Source: Clostridiales bacterium (lineage in GTDB: Bacteria > Bacillota > Clostridia > Oscillospirales > CAG-272). From it: DNA of 32,772 nt. This document shows, one piece after another, positions 18,808-27,955 of this stretch. Positions within the stretch are counted from its first letter, which is position 1, and the number at the start of each line of letters is the position of its first letter. The notes under the pieces were generated by a model. It saw only the letters and a list, made by a program, of their open reading frames with translations. It was not told the origin of the DNA and did no database searches. The stretch is from contig JAEEJH010000044.1 in the NCBI GenBank assembly GCA_016281775.1, forward strand, positions 1 to 32,772, given 5' to 3'. The position numbers and the translations under genes were made by a program.

Positions 18808-18826
18808 GGGGTTTTGCAAAAAAAAT

Positions 18827-20401
18827 TTATGTTTTTACAGTTTTATTTGCTTTGTTTTTCTTTTTTCTTCTGAAAATCGACAGAAACCATTTTTCATCCT
18901 CAGCGGTCACGCACGAAAACAGACGCAGAAACGAATAATAAAGCGTGACGCAGATCACCGCTCCGGTGAGCATGGCGGTCAGCTGCATAATGTACAGTCC
19001 GTTCAGAAGCCCGAACAGCAGCCGCGTCAAACAGGCGGCGCCCGTCATACAGATCGCGGGCAGGATCAGCGTGTTAATAAAGCAGCCTTTTACCTTAACG
19101 CATGAAAAGAGCTTTCTGACGCTGAGCGCGGCGTTCAGTATTTCGCTTACGTAGATCACGACAACGTAGCCTTTTATGCCGAACGGAGGCAAAAGAAAGA
19201 ACACTAAAACGACCGATACGAACGCGTCGATAATATTATATCTCATAGACGCTACCTGTTCTCCGAGTCCTTTGAGTATCGCGTCGGTAGTGTTGTCGAT
19301 ATACATCACCGGTATCAGCACGGCGAAAACGCGTATATACTTCCCTGCTTCGGCGCTGTCATATAACAGCATACCGAGCGTTTGAGAATAATAGGCGAAA
19401 AGTCCGGCGACGCCGACTGAGAATATGACCGTTATTTTCATTATTCTCGAGGTGACGTATTCAATGGATCGCCGGCTGTCCGTTTCTTTATATCTTGTAA
19501 CCTCTGGCACGAGGAGCCCGGTAAAAGCGGTCAGAAACGCCATGGGAAAGAAAATGACGGGAAAGACCATGCCCGATATGACGCCGTATGACGAGAGCGC
19601 CTCTTCGCTCGACGCGCCGTTCTTAACAAGTCCTTTCGGTATGAGGATATGTTCTATCGTGAGCAGTGCGCTTCTAATGTACGAGCTGACCGCTATCGGC
19701 ACCGCCATTCTGATAAGTCTGCCCGATATGCCCGACGACGGCGGCGCCGTCATGTTTTTTACTTTTCTTATGTCGAACAGATAAAGTATCAGCGATACGG
19801 CGAACGCGAGAAATTCCGATATCAGCGTACCCGTCACGATGGCGACAGTTGCCGCCTCTATGCCTCCGCCCGATACGCAGACGAGCAGTGTTGCGGTGAG
19901 AAAGATACGTATGAACTGCTCGAGTATGTTCGTTACCGCGTTTTTCACCACTCTTCTGACAGCCGAAAAATAACCCGACAAAGCGTTTGACACGGCGAGC
20001 GGCGGCAAACTCAGCGCGAGAATGCGAAGCGACCGGAGCGCTCTTATATCGCCGAGCCATGACGAGGCGATATGCCCGGAGAAAACGAGCAGCAGTATCA
20101 TCGCCGCGGCGCCGAAGATCAGCGCGTACAAGATACAGCTTCTCATGGCGCGTTTCACCCCCGCGCCGGAGTTTTTGACGATCTGCTGAGAAACGAGCCT
20201 TGTCGCCGACAGATATATACCGGACGTGGCGAACGTGACTGCGAACGTATATACGCTCATTATAAGCGAAAAAAGTCCGACGCCCGCCGCGCCGATCTTA
20301 TCGGTGATATACACGTTGAATACGACCGTGAGCAGTCTCATCGTCACGCTCGTCACTGTCAGTATGACGCCGTTTATCAGAAATTGTCTTACAAGTTTCA
20401 A
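18827..20401 (-). CDS. SpoVB/MurJ-like oligosaccharide flippase (MATE/MOP superfamily)
   Basis: About 12-14 hydrophobic segments; DKIGAAGVGLFSLIMSVYTFAVTFATSGIYLSATRLVSQQ and FPMAFLTAFTGLLVPEVTRYKE typical of SpoVB-like proteins. Confidence 0.85.
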   Translation of the reverse strand: MKLVRQFLINGVILTVTSVTMRLLTVVFNVYITDKIGAAGVGLFSLIMSVYTFAVTFATSGIYLSATRLVSQQIVKNSGAGVKRAMRSCILYALIFGAAAMILLLVFSGHIASSWLGDIRALRSLRILALSLPPLAVSNALSGYFSAVRRVVKNAVTNILEQFIRIFLTATLLVCVSGGGIEAATVAIVTGTLISEFLAFAVSLILYLFDIRKVKNMTAPPSSGISGRLIRMAVPIAVSSYIRSALLTIEHILIPKGLVKNGASSEEALSSYGVISGMVFPVIFFPMAFLTAFTGLLVPEVTRYKETDSRRSIEYVTSRIMKITVIFSVGVAGLFAYYSQTLGMLLYDSAEAGKYIRVFAVLIPVMYIDNTTDAILKGLGEQVASMRYNIIDAFVSVVLVFFLLPPFGIKGYVVVIYVSEILNAALSVRKLFSCVKVKGCFINTLILPAICMTGAACLTRLLFGLLNGLYIMQLTAMLTGAVICVTLYYSFLRLFSCVTAEDEKWFLSIFRRKKKNKANKTVKT

Positions 20402-20442
20402 AATACCACTCCGATATTTTTTATATTGTTCAAAAAATTATA

Positions 20443-20471
20443 TTGTATTTCAGTTTTCTATATGATAAAAT
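20443..20471 (+). promoter_or_regulatory. Possible promoter for the foldase operon
   Basis: TTGTAT, 17-nt spacer, TAAAAT; weak -35 in an AT-rich region. Confidence 0.35.
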
Positions 20472-20508
20472 ATAATAAATTGCGTAAATATGCCGAAAGG
20501 ATATCGAT

Positions 20509-21981
20509 ATGAAAAAACTCTTTCTCATTCTGATCTGCCTGATAATTGCGGCGTCTGTCGTGTCGTGCAACGTCATCATCAATAAGCCCGGAGATACCGC
20601 CGATTCACAGACTGAAGCGGTAACGCAATACGAGCACGAGCATATGGAGCTTGCCGATCTTGACGCGATAATTGCAACGACCGAACACCAGAATATCCCC
20701 GTTTCGACTCTGCGTTATTTCGTGATGGATCAGTATTCGTCGTTTTTGAATAACTATTACTACTATCTGTCGTATTTCGGGCTGGATCCGAACGCGCCTC
20801 TGCACGATCAGATCTACGACAAAGAAAAAGGTACGACGTGGTACGAATATTTTCTTTCTCTCGGCAAGAAGGCTCTCGAACAGTACGCTAAATTTGCCGA
20901 AATGGCGATAAAAGAAAACATCGCGCTCGATCAGTCTGACATTGACAGTATCGATGAATACATTAAGAATATCGAAGACGCCGCCGAACAAAACAGCCTT
21001 TCGTTCGAGGGATATATGTCCGAGTACATGGGCGACGGAATGACGAAAGAACGTTTGAGAGCCGCAGTTGAGCTTTCACGCCTCGGCTACAAGTATTACC
21101 TCAAAGTATACGACGGCATCGAGGTGACCGCTGAACAGATCGAAGCTGATTTCCTGGAGAATATAAAGAATTACGGTCTCGTAGATTACAGCGAAGCGTA
21201 CGTAAAAGCCGAGTACGACGAGACGAACACCGACGAAGAGATCGAAGCGGCGAAGGTCGCTGCAGCCGACAAAGCCGCGGCGTTCAAAGCGCTGGTCGAA
21301 GGCGGCAAGAGCTTCGTCGAAGCGTATAACGAAACGTTCCCGCCCGCAGAAGGCGAGGCTCCGCTTGAAGAGTCCGACCTGCTCGTCACAGGCGCGGCAA
21401 ACGCTTCTTCACTTGAAAAACTTGCGTTTATGTTCGAAGAAGGCGCAAAAGCGGGCGATATAAACGTATATACCGATGAAAACGGCAACGTATACGTCGT
21501 ACAGTGCGCCGCCGTTCCCTATAAAAACACGCAGAAGACCGTGAACGTGCGCCACATACTGCTCGACTCGAGCGCCTATTCCACCGAAGAAGCCGCAGAA
21601 GCGAAAGCCAAGGAACTTGTTGAGGAGATCAAAGCCGCTTCTGATCCGAAGGCGAAATTCATTGAGCTTGTAGATCAGCACAGTACCGATCCCGGTTCGA
21701 TCGCAACGGGGGGACTTTACGAAAACGTATGCCCCGGAGATATGGTGACCGAATTCAACGACTGGTGCTTCGATCCCGCAAGGCAGGAAGGCGACGTCGG
21801 TTACGTTCTGACTGACTACGGCTTTCACGTGATGTATTTCGACAGTTTCGGCGACGAGATATGGAGAGTCGACTGCGAAAGCGCACTGCGCGATACGTCT
21901 TTTGAAAAGATCGCGGACGACGTTTACGCTTCGGTCGCGTTAACCTATAACGAAGAACTTACCGACCGTATCACGAGATAA
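20509..21981 (+). CDS. PpiC/PrsA-type peptidyl-prolyl isomerase lipoprotein
   Basis: Lipobox SVVSC; parvulin segment VNVRHILLDSS...ELVDQHSTDPGSIATGGLYENVCPGDMVTEFNDWCFDPARQEGDVGYVLTDYGFHVMYF. Confidence 0.88.
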   Translation: MKKLFLILICLIIAASVVSCNVIINKPGDTADSQTEAVTQYEHEHMELADLDAIIATTEHQNIPVSTLRYFVMDQYSSFLNNYYYYLSYFGLDPNAPLHDQIYDKEKGTTWYEYFLSLGKKALEQYAKFAEMAIKENIALDQSDIDSIDEYIKNIEDAAEQNSLSFEGYMSEYMGDGMTKERLRAAVELSRLGYKYYLKVYDGIEVTAEQIEADFLENIKNYGLVDYSEAYVKAEYDETNTDEEIEAAKVAAADKAAAFKALVEGGKSFVEAYNETFPPAEGEAPLEESDLLVTGAANASSLEKLAFMFEEGAKAGDINVYTDENGNVYVVQCAAVPYKNTQKTVNVRHILLDSSAYSTEEAAEAKAKELVEEIKAASDPKAKFIELVDQHSTDPGSIATGGLYENVCPGDMVTEFNDWCFDPARQEGDVGYVLTDYGFHVMYFDSFGDEIWRVDCESALRDTSFEKIADDVYASVALTYNEELTDRITR

Positions 21982-21994
21982 ACGGAGATAAATA

Positions 21995-22858
21995 ATGCAA
22001 ACGATCAAGATAATCAATCCCGCCGCAGGCAAAGGCAAGGCGCTCGGCGAAAAAACCGAAGATGAACGCTGTTACGTTACGCAGTCTGTCGGAGACGCGG
22101 AGAATTTCATTTACGAAACGTGCCTGACCGAACCGGAGACGCATTTCATAATCTGCGGCGGCGACGGCACTCTCAACGAAGCCGTGAACGGTATAATGAG
22201 AGCCGGTGCCGGCGATAAGGCTCTTTTGTCGGTAATGCCTCTCGGCACGGGCAACGATTTTCTCCGTTATGAGCCGAAGACCGGTTCTCCGGTAAGATGC
22301 GACGTTATTCGCTACGGCGACCGTTATTTTGTAAACGTACTGAATATCGGTTTTGACTGCGACGTTGTGAAGAAAGTCGATTCATACAGAAATAATCCGC
22401 TTATCAACGGCAGTTTCGCGTATATTTGCGGCGTTGCGAGCACGTTTTTACATAAATTCGGCTGCAGGATGAAAGTAGATACGGTAAACGCGGACGGTAC
22501 GGAAGATCATTTTGACGATGAATATATGCTCTGCGTAGTGTCGAACGCTCAGTTTTACGGCGGCGGGTTCAGGCCTACGCCGCTCGCCGAACTGACCGAC
22601 GGTCTTGCCGATCTGCTGATCGTCAAAAAGATGCCGCGCACGCGATTCATCTCTATCATCGGTTCGTACAAAAAGGGCGAGCATTTCGACCCCGAAAAAG
22701 GCGACGTGCTCGACAAATACAAAGATATAATGACGTACCGCAAATGTAAAAGCATAAAGATCTCCGGCATAAGGTGCCTTTGCGCCGACGGAGAAATAGA
22801 AAATGCCGAAGAAACGGAAATAAGCGTCGTTCCGACGGCGATAAACATAATTATTTGA
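21995..22858 (+). CDS. Diacylglycerol kinase family lipid kinase (YegS/DagK-like)
   Basis: INPAAGKGKA, ICGGDGTLNEAVNGIM, PLGTGNDFLR, NIGFDCDVV. Confidence 0.92.
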   Translation: MQTIKIINPAAGKGKALGEKTEDERCYVTQSVGDAENFIYETCLTEPETHFIICGGDGTLNEAVNGIMRAGAGDKALLSVMPLGTGNDFLRYEPKTGSPVRCDVIRYGDRYFVNVLNIGFDCDVVKKVDSYRNNPLINGSFAYICGVASTFLHKFGCRMKVDTVNADGTEDHFDDEYMLCVVSNAQFYGGGFRPTPLAELTDGLADLLIVKKMPRTRFISIIGSYKKGEHFDPEKGDVLDKYKDIMTYRKCKSIKISGIRCLCADGEIENAEETEISVVPTAINIII

Positions 22859-22874
22859 TAACCGGAGGAATTCC

Positions 22875-23762
22875 ATGGCTTCTTACTGTCTCACATGCTG
22901 TTCTACTGCCGACCTGACGAAAGAACGTCTCGACGCGCGGGGAATTAAATACGTTTGTTTTCACTTCTCTATCGACGGTGTTGAATATGACGACGATCTC
23001 TGGCAGACGATGCGTCCGCAGGATCTTTTCTACGCAATGTCTAACGGCGCCGATACGAAAACTTCTCAGGTCTCCGTCGGCGAATATATAGATATGTTCG
23101 ATCCGATACTTGCGGAGGGAAAAGATATACTTCACGTCACACTCTCTTCCGGAATATCCGGCACTTACAATTCCGCAAAGATCGCAGTCGATGAAATGCG
23201 CGAAAAATATCCCGAGCGCAAGATCTACCTTGTAGATTCTCTCGGCGCGTCGAGCGGTTACGGGCTTATAATGGAAACGCTCGCCGACTTTCGCGACAGG
23301 GGCGCCGACATAGATTCACTGTACGAGTGGATCACAAAGCACCGCCTCAATATGCACCACTGGTTCTTCTCTACCGATCTTACGTTCTATATCAAAGGCG
23401 GCAGAATTTCAAAGACTTCGGGCTTTTTAGGTAATATGCTCGGCATATGCCCCCTGCTCAATATGGATAATCAGGGCAAGCTGATACCGAGAGAAAAGAT
23501 CATCGGCAAAAAGAGAGTCATAAAGCGGACGGTCGAAAAAATGGCGGAATACGCTAAAGACGGCTGCGACTACGACGGTAAGGTATTCATCTGCCAGTCC
23601 GAATGTTTGGACGACGCGAGAACGCTTGCAAACCTCGTAAAAGAAAAGTTCCCGCTTATGAACGGCGAACCCGAGATCTTCTCCATCGGCGCCGTTATCG
23701 GCAGTCACACCGGTCCCGGCACGGTATCGCTGTTTTTCTGGGGTAAGAAGAGAAACGGTTGA
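22875..23762 (+). CDS. DegV family fatty-acid-binding protein
   Basis: TSQVSVGEYIDMFDPILAEGKDILHVTLSSGISGTYNSA, YLVDSLGASSGYGLI, IKGGRISKTSGFLGNMLGICPLLNMDNQGKLIP, VIGSHTGPGTV. Confidence 0.93.
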   Translation: MASYCLTCCSTADLTKERLDARGIKYVCFHFSIDGVEYDDDLWQTMRPQDLFYAMSNGADTKTSQVSVGEYIDMFDPILAEGKDILHVTLSSGISGTYNSAKIAVDEMREKYPERKIYLVDSLGASSGYGLIMETLADFRDRGADIDSLYEWITKHRLNMHHWFFSTDLTFYIKGGRISKTSGFLGNMLGICPLLNMDNQGKLIPREKIIGKKRVIKRTVEKMAEYAKDGCDYDGKVFICQSECLDDARTLANLVKEKFPLMNGEPEIFSIGAVIGSHTGPGTVSLFFWGKKRNG

Positions 23763-23765
23763 ATT

Positions 23766-24461
23766 ATGAAAAAAAGAATTCTTGCTTTCTCCTCTCTGAT
23801 TCTGCTTCTCTGCACCGTATTCATTCAGGCGTCGGCTTTCGGGTACGTTCACGACCCGAGAAAAAATCCATACGCCATGAAGGATATCGTTGAAGACGAA
23901 AACGCCGTATACGGCTTTCGTCCGAGCGAGACGGGCAGTCTCAAATCCTACGCTTCGGCAGACTGGTCGGATCCCGCCGTGGTCGAAGCCGGCAGGCAGG
24001 ACCGTATAGCGTATCACAACAGCATAAATTCTATGTACGATATGCTTAAAGAGTACGAAGAGGCGGGCAAAAGCATCGAAGAGATCGCGCGGGCGTTGAG
24101 CACAAGGCGCAACGAGATACGCCTTGAAGCGTATAAAGACGATCCGGAAGGTCTTGCCTCCGTCAAAGCGCGCAATCTTGAGAAGTACGGTCATGAGGAA
24201 GGACCCTTGCCCGACGAGCTCTACGCTCAGTACGGCTCGTGGGAAACGGTGCTTGAGAAGGCGTTCAGCGCAAACGTCGGTATGGACGTCTGTCTCGGCC
24301 TTTACGACGATTATTATTTCCTTTACGTCGCGTTAGGTCAAGCGGAGGAAGAAACGCCCGAGACCGGCGATACGGCGCCGATCGTCATATGTGCGCTTGC
24401 GATGACCGCTTCTCTGTTTGCTTGCTGCGCCGTTTACGGCAAAAAGCGATATTACCGATAA
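23766..24461 (+). CDS. Secreted protein with a C-terminal wall/membrane anchor-like signal
   Basis: N-terminal signal peptide; C-terminus EETPETGDTAPIVICALAMTASLFACCAVYGKKRYYR (TG motif, TM helix, basic tail). Confidence 0.75.
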   Translation: MKKRILAFSSLILLLCTVFIQASAFGYVHDPRKNPYAMKDIVEDENAVYGFRPSETGSLKSYASADWSDPAVVEAGRQDRIAYHNSINSMYDMLKEYEEAGKSIEEIARALSTRRNEIRLEAYKDDPEGLASVKARNLEKYGHEEGPLPDELYAQYGSWETVLEKAFSANVGMDVCLGLYDDYYFLYVALGQAEEETPETGDTAPIVICALAMTASLFACCAVYGKKRYYR

Positions 24462-24544
24462 AGGAAAACGACGGCAAAACGCACCGCCTTCAAAATAAAA
24501 AGGTTTAAGATATTATTTTCTTAGTAAGTCTTACGTAAAAAATA

Positions 24545-24576
24545 AGCAGACTGATTTTGATTTCAGTCTGCTTTTT
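24545..24576. terminator. Intrinsic terminator (likely bidirectional)
   Basis: agcagactga-ttttgatt-tcagtctgct followed by ttttt; A-rich on the other side. Confidence 0.88.
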
Positions 24577-24598
24577 GTTATTTAATTCTCTTTACTGA

Positions 24599-26665
24599 TT
24601 ACTGCTCGTCTTTCTTAGCGGCGAGAGCTTCTTTTGCTATCTTGTCAGCGTTTGCGGCGGGTACTTCTTCATAGCGGATGAATTCTATGGTGTACTTGCC
24701 TCTGCCCTGCGTCATGGCGCGGAGAACGGTCGGATAATCGGCTACTTCGGAGAACGGTACTTCGGCTTCAACTACCTGATAGCCCTTCTTCGCCGCCTGG
24801 TTGATACCCATGACTCTGCCGCGCTTCTTGGTGATCGTACCCATTACGTCGCCTATATAGTCTCCGGGAACGGTAACTTTCATATCGCCGATCGGTTCGA
24901 GTATGATCGGGCCGGCTTTGACCATACCTTCTTTATAGGCAAGTCTTGCGGCGAGTTTGAACGACATTTCGGACGAGTCGACTTCGTGGTAAGAACCGTC
25001 GTACAGATCGGCTTTGAGGCCAACCATCGGGAATCCGGCGAGAACGCCTTCCTGCATGGCTTCTTCAAGACCTTTGATAACTGCGGGATGGAAGTTCTTC
25101 GGAACGGAACCGCCTACGCAGGATTCGGTAAATTCAAGACCGTTGTCGCCGGGAGCGAATCTGATCTTGACGTCGCCGTACTGACCGTGACCGCCGGACT
25201 GTTTCTTATGTTTGCCCTGTACGTCGGATCTGCCCTTGATGGCTTCTTTGTAAGCGATCTTCGGAGCGGACGTATCGACGGATACGCCGTATCTCGTTTT
25301 GAGTTTGGAGAGCGTTACGTCTGCGTGTATATCGCCTGCGGCGGTGAGAACGAACTGCTTCGTATCGGGGTTGTTCTCGAAGCGGAGCGTGAGGTCTTCT
25401 TCGCAGAGTCTCTGAATGCCCTGGGAGATCTTTTCTTCATCGCCCTTTGCTTTCGGTGCGACCGCTATTCTCATACAAGGCTCGTCCGTGACGATCTTCA
25501 CATACGGCAGAGCCGCGGGAGCGGCTGAAAGCGTATCGTTCGTATTGACGTTTGCGAGCTTCGTTGTAACGCCGATATCGCCGAATTCGATCTCTTCGAC
25601 TTCTTTCATATCTTTACCGCAGATGGTGAAGATATGACCGAATTTCTCAGTCGTGCCCTTTTCGGGATTTTTGAGAGAAGTATCGCGTTTGAGCGAGCCG
25701 CTCATTACGCGGAAGAACGACATTTTACCAACGAACGGGTCGGCTATGGTCTTGAATACGAATACCGAGGTCGGATCCGACTCGGAGAGAGTGACCGTTT
25801 TAACCTCTTCGCCGTCGATGACCTTCGCTTTGTTCGCGACTTCGGGCGACGGGAAATAATCGGATATCTGATCGAGCAGAACGTCGACGCAGTTGAGCGT
25901 TGCCGCCGCGCCGCAGATAACGGGAACGATATCACCGCTGTTGAAGCCGATGTGTATCGCTTCGACCGCTTCTTCTCTCGTAACTTCTTCTTCCATAAGT
26001 ACCTTTTCCATAAGCTCTTCGCTCGTGACGGCTATGGATTCAAGCAGTTCGTTTCTGTATTTCTTCGCCGTTTCGACAAAGCTTGCGGGGATTTCGGCTT
26101 CCTGATGCTTGCCGTCTTTGTCGTAAACGTATTCGCGCATATCGATAAGATCGAGGAATCCGACGACCTTGCCGCCGTCGATCATCGGTATGACTATCGG
26201 GCAGACGGTGGAACCGAATTTTTCACGCAGATCGTCGAAAACTCTCTCGAATTTTGCTTCGGGATCGTCGAATCTGTTTATAAAGAACGCCTTCGGAATG
26301 CCTCTTTCGGAAGCGCGCTCCCATGCAAGCTCGGTACCGACGTCGGCGCCGGATTTACCGTCGACAACGATGACCGCGCTGTCGGCTACGCTGACGCCTT
26401 CGGCGACTTCGCCGTAGAAATCAAGATAACCGGGAGTGTCGATGAAATTGATCTTGGTGTTTTTCCAAGTAATGGGTGCGACCGCAAGCGAGATCGAAAA
26501 ACCGCGCTTTATCTCCTCCTTATCGTAATCAAGAACTGTGTTTCCGTCGGAGATCTTTCCGAAACGGGAGGTCGCTTTCGTCATAAAAAGCATAGCCTCG
26601 GCAAGCGTTGTTTTACCGTGGCCGCTGTGGCCGACGAGGCAGACATTGCGGATGTTTTTTCCCAT
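24599..26665 (-). CDS. EF-G-like translation GTPase paralogue
   Basis: 688 aa; GHSGHGKTT, RGFSISLAVAPITW, DTPGYLDFYGEV, NRFDD; domain IV/V segments SGGHGQYGDVKIRF and MGTITKKRGRVMGI. Confidence 0.9.
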   Translation of the reverse strand: MGKNIRNVCLVGHSGHGKTTLAEAMLFMTKATSRFGKISDGNTVLDYDKEEIKRGFSISLAVAPITWKNTKINFIDTPGYLDFYGEVAEGVSVADSAVIVVDGKSGADVGTELAWERASERGIPKAFFINRFDDPEAKFERVFDDLREKFGSTVCPIVIPMIDGGKVVGFLDLIDMREYVYDKDGKHQEAEIPASFVETAKKYRNELLESIAVTSEELMEKVLMEEEVTREEAVEAIHIGFNSGDIVPVICGAAATLNCVDVLLDQISDYFPSPEVANKAKVIDGEEVKTVTLSESDPTSVFVFKTIADPFVGKMSFFRVMSGSLKRDTSLKNPEKGTTEKFGHIFTICGKDMKEVEEIEFGDIGVTTKLANVNTNDTLSAAPAALPYVKIVTDEPCMRIAVAPKAKGDEEKISQGIQRLCEEDLTLRFENNPDTKQFVLTAAGDIHADVTLSKLKTRYGVSVDTSAPKIAYKEAIKGRSDVQGKHKKQSGGHGQYGDVKIRFAPGDNGLEFTESCVGGSVPKNFHPAVIKGLEEAMQEGVLAGFPMVGLKADLYDGSYHEVDSSEMSFKLAARLAYKEGMVKAGPIILEPIGDMKVTVPGDYIGDVMGTITKKRGRVMGINQAAKKGYQVVEAEVPFSEVADYPTVLRAMTQGRGKYTIEFIRYEEVPAANADKIAKEALAAKKDEQ

Positions 26666-26738
26666 AATTTACTCCTTTTTATTGTTATCGGTATATAAAC
26701 CGTAATATTTAATGGCATATCGCGCCACACTAAACTAT

Positions 26739-26767
26739 ATTATACACTAAATATTTAATTTAATCAA
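26739..26767 (-). promoter_or_regulatory. Putative promoter of the EF-G-like gene
   Basis: Minus strand TTGATT, 17-nt spacer, TATAAT. Confidence 0.65.
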
Positions 26768-26819
26768 GACTTTTTTTCATTTTCCGCTTGGTGCAAATGT
26801 AAATTTTCGGCTCTGATTT

Positions 26820-26836
26820 TTGTGCATATTGCACAA
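26820..26836. promoter_or_regulatory. Perfect 17-bp inverted repeat, possible operator
   Basis: TTGTGCA-TAT-TGCACAA. Confidence 0.45.
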
Positions 26837-26839
26837 GCG

Positions 26840-27955
26840 TCATTGCGGCGCTTCCTCTTCGGTTTCCGGAAAACCGTAAACGGATCTTTTGAGCCCGAGC
26901 ATATTTCCGATATCCGCTCCGGGCGCCGAAACGCCTTCACCGTTTACGATACCGTACGTTCCCGACGCCATTTTCGAAACGAGTTCTCTGTACTCGCCGG
27001 CGTTGAAGCCGGTGAACCGGTCGAAAGCGTTTCCGTTTGAATCGCTGTTCACTTTCGTCGGAAGTCCCGTTCCGCCGTTATCCTTGCCGTAAGCGGTGAC
27101 TTTCCCGCCGTATTCGGAAAATCTGTTTTCAAAATACGCCGTCACTATCCGGTTTACGACGTATTCATAGTTTTTGACCGCAGACGTTATCACCCTCTCG
27201 GAGTAATACCTTTTATCCGTATAAGAACCGACGAGCCTGCCGTTTTTTTCTTTTGCGGCGTCGGATACCGGTTTAAGCGTTCCGTCGCCTTCGGTGAGTA
27301 TGACGTCGACTCCGTCCGTATACATTTCTTCCGCTTTTGTTTTTATACTTTCCGCGCTGTCGTAATCCTTGACGAAATACGCTTCGTAATTAACGTCGAG
27401 ATCGCGTTCAGCCGCGGCTTTATCGGCGCCCTGAATAAATCCCGCAAAACAGTTTTCTCCGCTCCCGATGAAGCCTAACGCGGTTATACCGTCCGCGACG
27501 AGAGCGTATCCGGCGGCAAAGCCCGCGTCTTTTTCGTTGAATACGGCGCAAGCCGTGTTCGAAGCTATATAAGTCACCGTACCCGATTCGTCACGGCTCT
27601 GTCCGTCAAGCAAAACGAAGCAAACGTCCGGATATTCCTTCTGAGCTTTATTGCAGACCGTTTCAAACATCTTTCCCGATAATACGACTATTTCGGCGCC
27701 GCCCGAAACGGCTTTTGCGACGGAATCGAACAGTACCGACGCGTCCTCCTTAGACGGCTTATAATAAGCGCACGATACGTTATGCTTTTCCGCGTACGCC
27801 GCCGCGCCTTCCCACGCGTAGCGGCTGACCGTGTTGCCGTCAATTTCGGAAACGTCGGTTATTACCGCTATTCTGTATTTCTGCCCCGAGCAGGAAACGG
27901 TCGAAAAAACGACGCAAAGCAAAACGATCGCGGCAATTATTCTTCCGAATTTCAT
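26840..27955 (-). CDS. BMP/PnrA-family substrate-binding lipoprotein
   Basis: Start set at 27955 (MKFGRIIAAIVLLCVVFSTVSCSGQK, lipobox), not the ORF-track 28249. Periplasmic-binding features: VITDVSEIDGNTVSRYAWEGA, GFIGSGENCFAGFIQGADKAA, DVILTEGDGTLKPVSDAAKEKN. Confidence 0.85.
   Translation of the reverse strand: MKFGRIIAAIVLLCVVFSTVSCSGQKYRIAVITDVSEIDGNTVSRYAWEGAAAYAEKHNVSCAYYKPSKEDASVLFDSVAKAVSGGAEIVVLSGKMFETVCNKAQKEYPDVCFVLLDGQSRDESGTVTYIASNTACAVFNEKDAGFAAGYALVADGITALGFIGSGENCFAGFIQGADKAAAERDLDVNYEAYFVKDYDSAESIKTKAEEMYTDGVDVILTEGDGTLKPVSDAAKEKNGRLVGSYTDKRYYSERVITSAVKNYEYVVNRIVTAYFENRFSEYGGKVTAYGKDNGGTGLPTKVNSDSNGNAFDRFTGFNAGEYRELVSKMASGTYGIVNGEGVSAPGADIGNMLGLKRSVYGFPETEEEAPQ

Noticed and set aside
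25634-26698. 354-aa plus-strand ORF
   Set aside because: Antisense to the EF-G-like gene; shadow composition and no recognisable motif.
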